64,000 nucleotides of DNA from Dactylosporangium sp. AC04546 (GCF_022095675.1 NZ_JAHYSG010000045.1:27203-91202); one strand, 5' to 3'. Positions 31,458 to 40,889 are shown, counted from the first letter of the stretch. Made by a program: numbers and translations. The notes: generated from the letters alone by a model not told the origin.

Positions 31458-34406
31458 ATGACCCGGCGGACACTGTACGTCTACGGTGCGTGGTCGCTTG
31501 CGCTCCTCACGCTGTACTTCCTCGTGCCCGCGATGGGCTTGGCCGCGTGGGCGCTCGTGGTGGTGTCCAACGCCGTGGCCATCTTCGCCGGCATCCGGCG
31601 CAACCGGCCCCGCCGGTCCCGGCCCTGGCGGCTGCTCGCGGCAAACTTCATCACGTTCGCGGCCGGCACCCTGCTGTCGTTCGTGCTGGCCGAGGTGCTC
31701 GACCAGCCCGGGTTCCCGTCGATCGCCGACCTGCTGTATCTCGGCGCCTCCTCGCCGCTGCTGCTCGTCGGCCTGTGGGGGCTGACCCGCTCCGGCGCCG
31801 CCGTGCGCGACCGGGCCAACGCCATCGACGCGCTCATCCTCACCGCCGGCGCCGGGTTCCTGTCCTGGGTGTTCCTCATCAACCCCAACCTGCAGAGCGA
31901 CCGGCTCAGCACGGTCGAGAAGGCCGTGTCGGTCGCCTATCCGCTGGTGGACGTGCTGACCCTGGCGATCCTGGCCCGGATGGCGATCAACGTGCGGCGC
32001 AGCTGGGCGGTGACCCTGCTGCTCGTCTCGGTCGGCAGCCTGCTCACCGCCGACGTGCTGTACGGGCTCATCCGGCTCAACGGCAAGTGGGAGATCGGCA
32101 CCCCGGTCGACCTGCTGTGGCTGGTCTTCTACGTCGCCGGCGGCGCGGCCGCGCTGCACCCGTCGATGCGCCGGCTCACCGAGCCGCGCGTGCTGCGCCG
32201 CAACGAGGTGCACGCCCGCCGGGCCGTGCTCGGGGTCGCGTCGCTCATCGCGCCGACCGTGCTCTTCGTGCAGGCGGTCCGCGGCCCGGTCGCCGACGGC
32301 GTGGTCATCTCGGTCGTCTCCGGGCTGCTCGTCGTGCTGGCGATGTGGCGGATGTCGACCGTCGTCACCGGGCTGCGCCGCACCATGACCCGCGAGCGGG
32401 AGCTGCGGCTGGCCTGCGAGGAGCTGCTCGCGGCGACCGACGAGGCGCAGGTGCGCACGGTCGTGCACGGGGCGGTACAACGGCTGCTGGCACCCGGCAC
32501 GCCACACCTCGTCGTGCTCGCGCTGCAGGAGCCCGGCCCGGCCGGCGACCGGCCGATGGGCATCGCCTACGTCCACGACCTGCCCGCCGACGTGGCCTCC
32601 GGGCTGCGCGGGTTCGAGCTCGCGCTGTGCTGCCCGCTGTCGGTCGGGGACCGGGAGGTCGGCGAGCTGTTCGTCGCCGCCGCGGAGCCGGTGCTGGTGG
32701 CGCTCCAGGAGGCGCTGCCGGTGCTGGCCGGGCAGGCCGCCAGCATGCTCGACCACATCACGCTCAACCGCGAGATCAACAAGCGGGAGAGCGAGGCGTA
32801 CTTCCGCACGCTCGTGCTCGGCGCCACCGACGTCATCCTCATCGTCGACGACGACAACCGCATCACGTACGCCAGCCCGGCCGCCGGCCCCGTGCTCGGC
32901 CACCACGACCTCACCGGCACCAGCCTGCTCGACCTGGTCGAGCCGGCCGACGACACCGAGCCGGTCGCCGTGCAGGGCGAGGAGGCGGTGACCTGGCGGG
33001 TGCGGCGGGCCGACGGCGCGCTCATCGTCGCCGAGGTGGCCGTGCGCGACCTGCGCTCCGAGCCCACGGTCGGCGGCCTCGTCCTGACCATGCGCGACGT
33101 CACCGAGCAGCGGCGGCTGCAGCAGGAGCTGCTCGACCGGGCGTACCTCGACCCGCTCACCGGCCTGGGCAACCGGCTGCGCTTCCAGGACCTGGCGCAG
33201 AAGTCGCCCGACGCGGTGCTGGTGATCAACGTCGACGACTTCAGCGTGGTCAACGACAGCATGGGCCAGGAGGTCGGCGACGGTCTGCTGGTCGCGGTCG
33301 CCGAGCGGCTGCGCCGGCTGTTCGACGGCCGCGGGACGGTGACCCGCCTCGGCGCCGACGAGTTCGGCGGGGTCCTGTACGAGGCGTCCTCCGTCGTCTC
33401 CGAGCAGTTCACGGATCGGTTGCTGGACTCCTTCGAGGAGCCGTTCCTCATCGCCGGGAGCGTGATCCGGGCGCCGCTGAGCGTCGGGCTGGCCACCGCC
33501 GACGGCTCGCCGGAGAGCGGGGCGCTGCTCGCGCAGGCGCACATCGCGCTCGGCGCGGCCAAGCGGGAGGGCAAGGGGCGGTCCCGGCGGTACGAGGACC
33601 AGCTGCACGCCCAGGTCGCCTCGCGCATGCAGCTGCGCACGGCGCTGGGCCCGGCGATCGACAACGGCGAGTTCGTGCTGCACTTCCAGCCGATCGTGGA
33701 GCTCGGGCCGGGCCGCACCCGCGGGTTCGAGGCCCTCGTCCGCTGGCAGCACCCCGGCCGCGGGATGATCCCGCCGGTCCAGTTCATCGAGCTGGCCGAG
33801 GAGACCGGCCTCATCGTGCGGCTCGGCGCGTGGGTGCTGGAGTCCTCGGTCGCGACCGCCGCCCGCTGGCTTACCCAGTTCCCGGACGCCCCGCCGTACG
33901 TCAGCGTCAACGTCTCGGTCCGCCAGTTCCGTGGCGCCGGCTTCGTCGACCTGGTCTTCGACACGCTGACCCGGCACCGGCTGCCGGCCGACCGGCTGGT
34001 GCTGGAGATCACCGAGAGCCTCCTGCTCGGCGACGACGACGAGATCCGCGCCGACATCTCGCGCCTGCGCACGGCCGGCGTGCGCATCTCGATCGACGAC
34101 TTCGGCACCGGCTACTCGTCGCTGTCCTACCTGCACCGGGTGCCGGTCGACTCGCTCAAGCTGGACAAGTCGTTCGTCGACACCATCGCGGTCTCGGCGA
34201 AGCAGCTCGACCTGGTCCGGGGCATCATCCAGCTCGCCGCGACGCTCCAGATGAGCGTGGTCGCCGAGGGCATCGAGACGCCGGCGGACAACGGGCTCCT
34301 GCGCGACGCCGGGTGCCGGTTCGGCCAGGGGTACCTCTACGCCAAGCCGCTGCCGGAGCCCGCCGCGCTCGCCTGGCTCACCGAGGAGCGGGCCGAGGTC
34401 GCCTGA
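31458..34406 (+). CDS. Membrane c-di-GMP phosphodiesterase with PAS, degenerate GGDEF and EAL domains
   Basis: A 982-residue membrane protein. About eight to nine helices occupy residues 1-300, then a GAF-like segment (320-440), a PAS domain (445-560), a GGDEF domain whose signature reads GADEF (632-636), and an EAL domain with FEALVRWQHP (EAL at 758-760). EAL catalytic residues are present: SVNVS, EITES, IDDFGTG, KLDKSF and AEGIET. The protein therefore probably degrades cyclic di-GMP, with the GGDEF domain perhaps regulatory. AAGGGAG precedes GTG/ATG starts at 31455 and 31458; the ATG is used. Confidence 0.92.
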   Translation: MTRRTLYVYGAWSLALLTLYFLVPAMGLAAWALVVVSNAVAIFAGIRRNRPRRSRPWRLLAANFITFAAGTLLSFVLAEVLDQPGFPSIADLLYLGASSPLLLVGLWGLTRSGAAVRDRANAIDALILTAGAGFLSWVFLINPNLQSDRLSTVEKAVSVAYPLVDVLTLAILARMAINVRRSWAVTLLLVSVGSLLTADVLYGLIRLNGKWEIGTPVDLLWLVFYVAGGAAALHPSMRRLTEPRVLRRNEVHARRAVLGVASLIAPTVLFVQAVRGPVADGVVISVVSGLLVVLAMWRMSTVVTGLRRTMTRERELRLACEELLAATDEAQVRTVVHGAVQRLLAPGTPHLVVLALQEPGPAGDRPMGIAYVHDLPADVASGLRGFELALCCPLSVGDREVGELFVAAAEPVLVALQEALPVLAGQAASMLDHITLNREINKRESEAYFRTLVLGATDVILIVDDDNRITYASPAAGPVLGHHDLTGTSLLDLVEPADDTEPVAVQGEEAVTWRVRRADGALIVAEVAVRDLRSEPTVGGLVLTMRDVTEQRRLQQELLDRAYLDPLTGLGNRLRFQDLAQKSPDAVLVINVDDFSVVNDSMGQEVGDGLLVAVAERLRRLFDGRGTVTRLGADEFGGVLYEASSVVSEQFTDRLLDSFEEPFLIAGSVIRAPLSVGLATADGSPESGALLAQAHIALGAAKREGKGRSRRYEDQLHAQVASRMQLRTALGPAIDNGEFVLHFQPIVELGPGRTRGFEALVRWQHPGRGMIPPVQFIELAEETGLIVRLGAWVLESSVATAARWLTQFPDAPPYVSVNVSVRQFRGAGFVDLVFDTLTRHRLPADRLVLEITESLLLGDDDEIRADISRLRTAGVRISIDDFGTGYSSLSYLHRVPVDSLKLDKSFVDTIAVSAKQLDLVRGIIQLAATLQMSVVAEGIETPADNGLLRDAGCRFGQGYLYAKPLPEPAALAWLTEERAEVA

Positions 34407-34420
34407 GTATCGTTCCGGGC

Positions 34421-35686
34421 ATGTACGGCGACCTTGACGACTGGCGACGGCCCGGCCCGACCGCGAGACAGCAGCGCACCGACCTCGTCGTCGGCGTCGT
34501 GTTCGCCGCATTCGCCCTGCTCAACCTGGCCCTCGCCCGCAGTGTCGGGCTCTACTCGTCCGCCCCTTCCTCCGCGGCCGAGCAGGTGCTGTGGACGCTG
34601 CTCGTCACGCTGCCGATCGCCTGGCGGCGGCGCTGGCCGGACGCGGTGGCAATCATGGTCGCGGCCGTGTTCATCGTCGCGCAGGTCCGCTCCGTGCCCG
34701 AGCAGCAGCTGGCCGGCGGTGCGCTGTTCTGCTCCATGTACACGCTCGGCGCGTGGGGACCCGACCATCGCCGGGCGAAGTGGATCCGCGGCGGCATCAT
34801 CGCCGCCATGTTCGTCTGGCTCGGCATCTTCTACCTCATGAAGCTGCCGACCGTCACCGCCGCCGACTTCGACGACGCCGCCGGGCCGTTCTCCCCCATC
34901 GCCGCGATCGCGCTCAACGGCGTGCTCATCAACCTGCTCATCTTCGCCTTCGCGTACTTCTTCGGGGAGATCGCCTGGATCGCCGCCCGCCGCCAGCACC
35001 AGCTGGAGGTCCAGGCCGACCAGCTGCGCGCCTCCCAGGCCGAGGCGCGCGAGCGGGCGGTCATGGGCGAGCGGGTCCGCATCGCCCGCGAGCTGCACGA
35101 CGTCGTCGCGCACCACGTGTCGGTGATGGGCGTGCAGGCCTCGGCGGCGCGGCGGGTCCTCGACCGCGACCAGGTCAAGGCGAAGACCGCCCTGGCGTCG
35201 GTGGAGCAGAGCGCCCGGACCGCGGTCGACGAGCTGCGCCGCATGCTCAGCCTGCTGCGCCACGGCGACGGCCCCGACCGGCAGACCGCCGGGGCCGGCC
35301 TGGACCGGGTCGACGACCTCGTCGTGAGCGCCCGGGAGGCGGGGCTCACCGCCAGCGCCGGCGTCTTCGGGGAGCCGGCCGACCTGCCGGACTCGCTCTC
35401 CCAGGCCGCGTACCGCATCGTCCAGGAGGCGGTCACGAACACCATCAAGCATGCCGGCGCGACGACGATCGACGTGCGGATCCGGTACCTCGCCGACGAG
35501 CTGGAGGTCGACGTCGCCGACAACGGCCGCGGGTCGACCGGCGCGGGCACGGGCGGGCTCGGCCTCATCGGCATGCGCGAGCGGGTCGCCGCCCACGACG
35601 GTGTCCTCGAGGCCGGCGGCCGCACCGGCGGCGGCTACCGCGTCCGCGCCCGCTTCCCCCTCGAGCGCACGGTGGAGGTCGCATGA
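34421..35686 (+). CDS. Sensor histidine kinase, NarL/DesK class
   Basis: A 421-residue kinase with four to five N-terminal transmembrane helices (residues 20-180), a HisKA_3 phosphoacceptor ARELHDVVAHHVS (His226) and a C-terminal ATPase domain (IVQEAVTNTIKHAG, VADNGRG and GGLGLIGMRERV). It overlaps its response regulator by four bases (ATGA) and is followed by an ABC exporter, the common arrangement for envelope-stress or antibiotic-sensing systems. The stimulus is unknown. Confidence 0.92.
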   Translation: MYGDLDDWRRPGPTARQQRTDLVVGVVFAAFALLNLALARSVGLYSSAPSSAAEQVLWTLLVTLPIAWRRRWPDAVAIMVAAVFIVAQVRSVPEQQLAGGALFCSMYTLGAWGPDHRRAKWIRGGIIAAMFVWLGIFYLMKLPTVTAADFDDAAGPFSPIAAIALNGVLINLLIFAFAYFFGEIAWIAARRQHQLEVQADQLRASQAEARERAVMGERVRIARELHDVVAHHVSVMGVQASAARRVLDRDQVKAKTALASVEQSARTAVDELRRMLSLLRHGDGPDRQTAGAGLDRVDDLVVSAREAGLTASAGVFGEPADLPDSLSQAAYRIVQEAVTNTIKHAGATTIDVRIRYLADELEVDVADNGRGSTGAGTGGLGLIGMRERVAAHDGVLEAGGRTGGGYRVRARFPLERTVEVA

Positions 35687-36363
35687 TCAGGATCCTTCTT
35701 GCTGACGACCACCACCTCGTCCGCACGGGGTTCCGGGTCATCCTCGAGACGGAGGACGACCTCGAGGTGGTCGGCGAGGCGGCCGACGGCCTCCAGGCGG
35801 TCGCACTGGCCGCCGACACCGCGCCCGACGTGGTGCTCATGGACGTCGAGATGCCCGGCCTCGACGGCCTGGAGGCGACCCGGCGGATCACCGCGGCCGG
35901 CAACCGGCCGGCCGTGCTCATCCTCACCACGTTCGACCGCGACGACTACCTGTTCGCCGCCCTGGAGGCCGGGGCCAGCGGTTTCCTGCTGAAGAACGGC
36001 ACCCCGGAGGCGCTCATCGACGCCGTGCGGGTGCTCGCCCGCGGCGACGCGCTGCTCGCGCCGGAGCTGACCCGGCGGGTCATCGCGACGTTCGCCCGGC
36101 CCGGCGGCGCGGCCGCCCGGGCCCGCGGCGAGCGGCTGGCCGAGCTGACCCCGCGCGAGCACGAGGTGCTCGTGGCGCTGGCCGGCGGGGCGACCAACGC
36201 GGAGATCGCCGCCGCGCTGCACCTGGGCGAGGCGACCGTGAAGACGCACGTCAGCCGGGTGCTGACCAAGCTGAGCCTGCGCGACCGCACCCAGGCGGTG
36301 GTCTTCGCGTACCAGCACGGGGTGGTGACGCCGGGTCCCCCACGCGAGGGACCCGGAAGATAG
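35683..36363 (+). CDS. LuxR-type response regulator
   Basis: A 226-residue NarL-family regulator. Receiver residues are intact (DDHH near the start, phospho-acceptor D54 in VVLMDVEMPG, T83 and K104 in FLLKNG); the LuxR HTH reads LTPREHEVLVALAGGATNAE and continues to VKTHVSRVLTKL. It is translationally coupled to the kinase and precedes the ABC genes by 48 bases, so these are the likely target. Confidence 0.93.
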   Translation: MIRILLADDHHLVRTGFRVILETEDDLEVVGEAADGLQAVALAADTAPDVVLMDVEMPGLDGLEATRRITAAGNRPAVLILTTFDRDDYLFAALEAGASGFLLKNGTPEALIDAVRVLARGDALLAPELTRRVIATFARPGGAAARARGERLAELTPREHEVLVALAGGATNAEIAAALHLGEATVKTHVSRVLTKLSLRDRTQAVVFAYQHGVVTPGPPREGPGR

Positions 36364-36411
36364 CTCGCGCGCCGGACGCGGCGGAGCCGGTCGATCCCTA
36401 CCGTTTCCGGT

Positions 36412-37305
36412 ATGACCAAGGTGCTTCATCTCGAAGCGATCAGCCGGCGGTTCGGCGACCGGCAGGTGCTGCGCGACGTCACGTTCGACGTCGCCGCGGG
36501 CCGGATGACGGGCTTCGTCGGGGCCAACGGCGCCGGCAAGACCACGACCATGCGCATCATCCTGGGCGTGCTGGCCCCCGACGCGGGCACGGTGACCTGG
36601 CAGGGGTCCCCGCTCACCCGCGACGACCGGCGGCGCTTCGGCTACATGCCCGAGGAGCGCGGGCTGTATCCGAAGATGAGCGTCCGGGAGCAGCTCGTCT
36701 ACCTGGGCCGGCTGCACGGCCTGGCCGCGGCGACCGTCCGGCGCAACGCCGACGAGCTGCTGGAGTGGCTGAGCCTCGGCGGCCGCGCCGACGACCCGCT
36801 GGAGCAGCTGTCGCTGGGCAACCAGCAGCGGGCCCAGATCGCCGCCGCCCTCGTGCACGACCCCGAGGTGCTGGTGCTCGACGAGCCGTTCTCCGGGCTC
36901 GACCCGCTCGCCGTCGACACCGTCGTGGCCGTGCTGCGCGAGCGCACCGCCCGCGGCGTGCCGGTGCTGTTCTCCAGCCACCAGCTCGACGTGGTCGAGC
37001 GGCTCTGCGACGACCTGGTCATCATCGCCGACGGCACGATCCGCGCGGCCGGGGGTCGCGACGAGCTGCGCGAGGCGCACGCCCTGCCGCGCTACGCGCT
37101 GCGGGTCGAGGGCGACGCCGGCTGGCTGCGCGACCAGCCCGGCGTGTCGATCGTCGACCTCGACGGCGCCCGGGCCGTGTTCGACCTCGCCACCGGCGCC
37201 GACGACCAGGAGGTGCTGCGCGCGGCCCTGGCCCGCGGCGCGGTCCGGTCGTTCGGCCCCGTCACCCCGTCCCTGGCCGAGATCTTCCGGGAGGTCACCC
37301 GATGA
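36412..37305 (+). CDS. ABC exporter ATP-binding protein, NatA-like
   Basis: A 297-residue ATPase. Walker A GANGAGKTTT, signature LSLGNQQRAQIAAAL (the LSxGNQQ variant of the NatA/YhaQ group), Walker B VLVLDEPFSGLDPLA and switch FSSHQLDVVERL. The C-terminal 80 residues are the usual extra domain. It overlaps the permease by four bases. NatAB-type exporters extrude sodium or antimicrobials; the substrate here is unproven. Confidence 0.92.
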   Translation: MTKVLHLEAISRRFGDRQVLRDVTFDVAAGRMTGFVGANGAGKTTTMRIILGVLAPDAGTVTWQGSPLTRDDRRRFGYMPEERGLYPKMSVREQLVYLGRLHGLAAATVRRNADELLEWLSLGGRADDPLEQLSLGNQQRAQIAAALVHDPEVLVLDEPFSGLDPLAVDTVVAVLRERTARGVPVLFSSHQLDVVERLCDDLVIIADGTIRAAGGRDELREAHALPRYALRVEGDAGWLRDQPGVSIVDLDGARAVFDLATGADDQEVLRAALARGAVRSFGPVTPSLAEIFREVTR

Positions 37306-38366
37306 GCACCGTCGCCGCGACCCGCCTCGTCGCGACCCGCGAGCTGCGGGTCAAGCTGCGCGACAAGACGTTCCTGTTCAGCACCGTCTTCTTCCTGCTG
37401 TTCGCGATCCTCAGCACGGTCGTGCCGGCGCTCATCGGCAGCAGCGCGTCCAGCGTCGCCGTCGCGTCCGGCAACCCGGCCGAGGCCAGGCTGCGCGACG
37501 CCGGCCTCAAGGTCCGCGTCGCCGACGACCCCGAGCGGCTGGTCCGCGACGGCGACGTCGACGCGGCCGTGCTGCCCGGCCCGGTCGTGGTCGCGCAGGA
37601 GGACGCGCCCGGCGACGTGGTGCGGGCGCTGTCGACGGAGCCTGAGGTACGACTGCTGAATCCGGATGCCGTGAACCCCATCGCGGCGTTCCTCGTGCCG
37701 TTCGCGTTCGCGCTCGTCTTCTTCTTCACGTCGCTGACGTTCGGGCTGCAGATCGCCCAGAGCGTGACGGAGGAGAAGCAGACGCGCATGGTCGAGATCC
37801 TGGTGGCGGCGGTGCCGGTGCGGGCCCTGCTGGCCGGCAAGGTCCTCGCGGGCGGTGTGCTGGCGCTGGCGCAGGTCGCGCTCATCGCGTTCGTCACGGT
37901 CGCGGGCGCCCAACTGACCGACGGCGGCGGTGGCCTGCTGCCGCTGCTGGCCCCGGCGATGACGTGGTTCGTGCCGTTCTTCGTCTTCGGCTTCGTGATG
38001 CTGGCGTCGCTGTGGGCCGCGGTGGGCGCGCTCGTCAACCGCCAGGAGGACATCAACGGCGCCTCGACCCCGATCCAGCTGCTGGTGATGCTGCCGTTCT
38101 TCCTGGTGGCGTTCCTCCAGGACAACGAGACGGTGATGACCGTGATGTCGTACGTCCCGTTCTCCGCCCCCACAGCGATGCCGGCCCGCCTGTTCGACGG
38201 CGACGCCGCAGCCTGGGAGCCGTTCGTCTCGCTGGCGGTGCTGGCCGTCACGGCGGTGGCCGCCCTGCTGGCGGGCGCCCGCCTCTACGAGGGCGGCCTG
38301 CTGCGCACCAACGGCCGCGTGTCGTGGAAGACGGCCTGGCGCGACCGCGAGCTCCAGCGCCTCTGA
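37302..38366 (+). CDS. ABC exporter permease, NatB-like
   Basis: A 354-residue ABC-2 permease: first helix near residue 25 (FLFSTVFFLLFAILSTVVP), a large extracytoplasmic loop (about 50-125), then five helices with SVTEEKQTRMVEILVAAVPV in between, the hallmark of the NatB/YhaP group. Start codon overlaps the ATPase stop (ATGA). Followed by a strong hairpin terminator. Confidence 0.92.
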   Translation: MSTVAATRLVATRELRVKLRDKTFLFSTVFFLLFAILSTVVPALIGSSASSVAVASGNPAEARLRDAGLKVRVADDPERLVRDGDVDAAVLPGPVVVAQEDAPGDVVRALSTEPEVRLLNPDAVNPIAAFLVPFAFALVFFFTSLTFGLQIAQSVTEEKQTRMVEILVAAVPVRALLAGKVLAGGVLALAQVALIAFVTVAGAQLTDGGGGLLPLLAPAMTWFVPFFVFGFVMLASLWAAVGALVNRQEDINGASTPIQLLVMLPFFLVAFLQDNETVMTVMSYVPFSAPTAMPARLFDGDAAAWEPFVSLAVLAVTAVAALLAGARLYEGGLLRTNGRVSWKTAWRDRELQRL

Positions 38367-38376
38367 CCGATGCTCG

Positions 38377-38408
38377 CACGGCCCCGGCCGATCCCGGCCG
38401 GGGCCGTG
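38377..38408 (+). terminator. Hairpin terminator after ABC operon
   Basis: A perfect 13-bp stem (38377-38389 pairing with 38396-38408, core GGCCCCGGCC/GGCCGGGGCC) with a six-base loop begins ten bases after the permease stop. No U-tract, as is common in actinomycetes. Confidence 0.75.
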
Positions 38409-38448
38409 GCGTCGCGGGCCCGGTCCGGCTGGGCCGCGTCACCTGGCC

Positions 38449-38502
38449 GTCCGGCGGGCCCGCGCCATCCGCCCTGTCCGGCGGGCCCGCGCCATCCGCC
38501 CT
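38449..38502. repeat. 27-bp tandem repeat, two copies
   Basis: A 27-base unit beginning GTCCGGCGGGCCC and ending CCATCCGCCCT is present twice without any mismatch, followed by a partial third copy (GTCCG). It lies in the non-coding stretch after the ABC operon. Confidence 0.85.
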
Positions 38503-38654
38503 GTCCGACAGCACTCGACGGTCACAACCCGCCGCGCTCAGCCCCCACGGTCCTTCCGCGGTTGCGGCCACCGTCCGCACGCCGACTGTGCCTGATTTTT
38601 CGTAAATGTCGCCCGAGGAGCGGCCCGTGATCGAGGTCAGGCGGGGGTCACGGC

Positions 38655-38730
38655 CGGCAACCTCCAAGATCGATGGAGACTTCTGGCCGCCATGACAACC
38701 AGAAGTCTCCATCGATCTTGGAGGTTGCCG
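38655..38730. repeat. Perfect 32-bp inverted repeat (hairpin H1)
   Basis: Arms 38655-38686 and 38699-38730 are exactly complementary over 32 bases, with a 12-base loop (CCGCCATGACAA). The loop and inner stem (TTCTGG, GCCATG, CCAGAA) match the layout of the next hairpin, so the two belong to one repeat family. Possible bidirectional terminator or a REP/MITE-like element. Confidence 0.85.
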
Positions 38731-38751
38731 CGCGGGAGCCGTGTGCGCCGA

Positions 38752-38821
38752 GCCGGCCCATGATCGAGGGAAACATCTGGTTGCCATGGCAGCCAGATTC
38801 TTCCCACGATCATGGGCCGGC
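38752..38821. repeat. Imperfect 29-bp inverted repeat (hairpin H2)
   Basis: Arms 38752-38780 and 38793-38821 pair over 29 positions with three mismatches, around a 12-base loop (TTGCCATGGCAG). The outer arm differs in sequence from H1 but the centre (ATCTGG, GCCATG, CCAGAT) has the same plan. It ends eight bases from the stop codon of the minus-strand gene at 38830, so it could terminate that transcript. Confidence 0.8.
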
Positions 38822-38829
38822 GAAGGTGG

Positions 38830-39213
38830 TCAGCGGACGCGGTAGCCGCCCCAGGCGGCCGCGCGCTCGTTGAACTTGGCGAACTCCTTGACCCAGGTCG
38901 CAAGCTGCGCGGACTGGTCCTCGTAGAACATCGCCATGTCGCCGATCAGGCCGGCATCCAGGGCGGCGTGCAGGCGGCTGGCGATGAACGCGCACCGTTG
39001 GGGCGAGATGCGCCAGCCGTCGTTCGAGCTGAACATCGCCACCGGAACCGTCTCCGGTCCAGGGGCGAAGCGGTCGTTGCCGAAGATCCGCTCCAGGCCG
39101 TCGCCGGCGACGGCGCCGGCCTCGAGCAGGGCCAGGCGCAGCTCCTGCATCTGCCAGGAGGTCACGCCGTAGCCGGGCTGCGCCGGGTCCTCCGGCTCGA
39201 AGGAGTAGCCCAT
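38830..39213 (-). CDS. Hypothetical protein overlapping the M4 protease stop
   Basis: A 127-residue protein (MGYSFEPEDPAQPGYGVTSW start) with a mostly helical pattern: QMQELRLALLEAGAVAGDGL, then RCAFIASRLHAALDAGLIGD and ATWVKEFAKFNERAAA. No signal peptide or membrane helix. Its ATG shares a base with the TGA of the M4 metallopeptidase (TGATG), so it is translationally coupled to it. No family recognised; a partner or modulator of the protease is a guess from coupling alone. Confidence 0.7.
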   Translation of the reverse strand: MGYSFEPEDPAQPGYGVTSWQMQELRLALLEAGAVAGDGLERIFGNDRFAPGPETVPVAMFSSNDGWRISPQRCAFIASRLHAALDAGLIGDMAMFYEDQSAQLATWVKEFAKFNERAAAWGGYRVR

Positions 39214-40889
39214 CAGGCGCAGGCCGCGTCGGCGCCGGCCACGTTGACCGCGGTCCAGGCGGCCTGCACCGCCTTGTACTCGGCGCCGCAGCTGCCGTAG
39301 AGGTCGGCGGTCGCGGTGAGCGTGTACGCCCGGGCGGTGTTGCCCGGGTTCTCCGGGTTGACGTACGAGGTGTTCGACGTGAAGTACACGTCGAGCGCCC
39401 GGTACCAGATCTGCGCCGCCTTGTCCCGGCCGATGCCCGTCACGCCCGGCGCCGAGCCGCAGATCGGCGACGTGCCGTACGGGGTCTTGCCGGTGCCCTC
39501 GGCGAGGTTGAAGAAGAAGTGGTTGCCCACCCCGGACGAGTGGTGCACGTCGATGTTCTTCGTCTCCGCCGACCAGCAGCTGTGCGAGTGGCCGTCGAGG
39601 GCCGGGTCGTAGAGGTAGCGCAGCGGCAGCCCGGTGCCGAAGATGTCGATCTTCTCGGCCATGACGTAGTCGGCCGGGTCGGCCGGGTTCGCGACGTAGA
39701 ACTCGACCATGGTGCCGAAGATGTCGCTCGTGGCCTCGTTCAGGCCGCCCGACTCGCCGGCGTAGGTGAGGTCGCCCGGCACGCTCTTGTAGGTGACGCC
39801 GTGCGTCATCTCGTGCGCCGCGATGTCGAGTTCGGTGAGCGGGCGGGCGTTGCCGTCGCCGTCGCCGTAGGTCATCTGCTTGCCGTCCCAGAACGCGTTG
39901 ACGTAGTTGTCGCCGTAGTGCACCCGGGACGGGACGCCGCGGCCGTTGTTGAAGATGCCGCGCCGGCCGAACGTCTTCTCGTAGTACTCGTAGGTCTTGG
40001 CGGCGCCGTAGTGCGCGTCGACGGCCGCGGTCTGCGGGTCGGCGGCGGTGCCGTTGCCCCACACGTTGTCGTCGTCGGCGATCGCCTTGCACGAGCCCGA
40101 CGTCCGGTGCTGCATGTCGCAGGTGGTGCCGCGCCCGTGGGCGGTGTCGGTGAGCCGGAACGATGTGCCGAACTTCTGCACCTCGACGGAGACCTGCCCG
40201 CTGTACATGCTGTTGCCCGTGCCGGCCACGGTCTCGATCTCGTCCCACGAGCCGAGCACCGCGCCGGACTGCGCGTCGGTGATGACGTGCAGGCGCGACG
40301 GGGTCTGGCCGTCCTTGGCCATGCCGATGACGGTGTGCTCCCAGGCGAGCCGGCCGACGCCGCTGGACGCGTCGATGAGCAGTCGCGAGCCGCCGGTGGA
40401 GGCCACGGTACCGCCGAATCGCGCCTTGGCCGCGTTGAGCGCGTCCGACGAGGACACCTTGGGCACGGTGTTCACGTCGAGGGGCTTGATGAGGCTGTTC
40501 GAGACGCCCTTGTACGCGCCGGTGGCGTCGGTGTGGACGATGACGTCCCCGCCGTACACCGGAAGGCCGTGGTACGTGCGGGTGTAGCGGACGTGCTTCC
40601 CGCCGTTGGTGTCGGGCCGGAAGCTGTAGAAGCCGAAGGCGTCGTCGGGTGCTGCCTTGACGTCGCTGCGGTGCGTGTCGAGGGCCTTGCGCACGGGGGC
40701 CGCCGCCGGCGGCTCCTCCTCCGGCGGGTCGCTGGGGTCGGCCTCCGGCTCGTCGCTGGCGGCCGCCTGCGCTTCCGCGGTGCTGTCAGTTTTATCGGTT
40801 GTTGCGGATTTGTCGGTGTTATCGGTGCAACCGGCCAAGGCGACAGCCGAGACCGCGAGGGTTGCAAGGACACGGCGAACGGTTGACAT
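39213..40889 (-). CDS. M4 family metallopeptidase (thermolysin-like) lipoprotein
   Basis: A 558-residue secreted zinc protease. The N-terminus is a lipoprotein signal with lipobox LAGC (Cys21), followed by an acidic Pro/Glu/Asp linker (to about 65), an FTP/PepSY propeptide (about 70-220), and the catalytic domain: HEMTH at 359-363, third zinc ligand in GGLNEATSDIFG (E385), and the active-site histidine in DVHHSSGVGNHFFF. Lipid anchoring before the propeptide suggests the mature enzyme is released by autoprocessing. ATG 40889 gives the best signal peptide; ATG 40895 is possible. It is coupled to the small gene downstream. Confidence 0.92.
   Translation of the reverse strand: MSTVRRVLATLAVSAVALAGCTDNTDKSATTDKTDSTAEAQAAASDEPEADPSDPPEEEPPAAAPVRKALDTHRSDVKAAPDDAFGFYSFRPDTNGGKHVRYTRTYHGLPVYGGDVIVHTDATGAYKGVSNSLIKPLDVNTVPKVSSSDALNAAKARFGGTVASTGGSRLLIDASSGVGRLAWEHTVIGMAKDGQTPSRLHVITDAQSGAVLGSWDEIETVAGTGNSMYSGQVSVEVQKFGTSFRLTDTAHGRGTTCDMQHRTSGSCKAIADDDNVWGNGTAADPQTAAVDAHYGAAKTYEYYEKTFGRRGIFNNGRGVPSRVHYGDNYVNAFWDGKQMTYGDGDGNARPLTELDIAAHEMTHGVTYKSVPGDLTYAGESGGLNEATSDIFGTMVEFYVANPADPADYVMAEKIDIFGTGLPLRYLYDPALDGHSHSCWSAETKNIDVHHSSGVGNHFFFNLAEGTGKTPYGTSPICGSAPGVTGIGRDKAAQIWYRALDVYFTSNTSYVNPENPGNTARAYTLTATADLYGSCGAEYKAVQAAWTAVNVAGADAACA

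Noticed and set aside
38449..38502. Tandem repeat considered as a CRISPR array
   Set aside because: Units are adjacent with no spacers and no cas genes are present.
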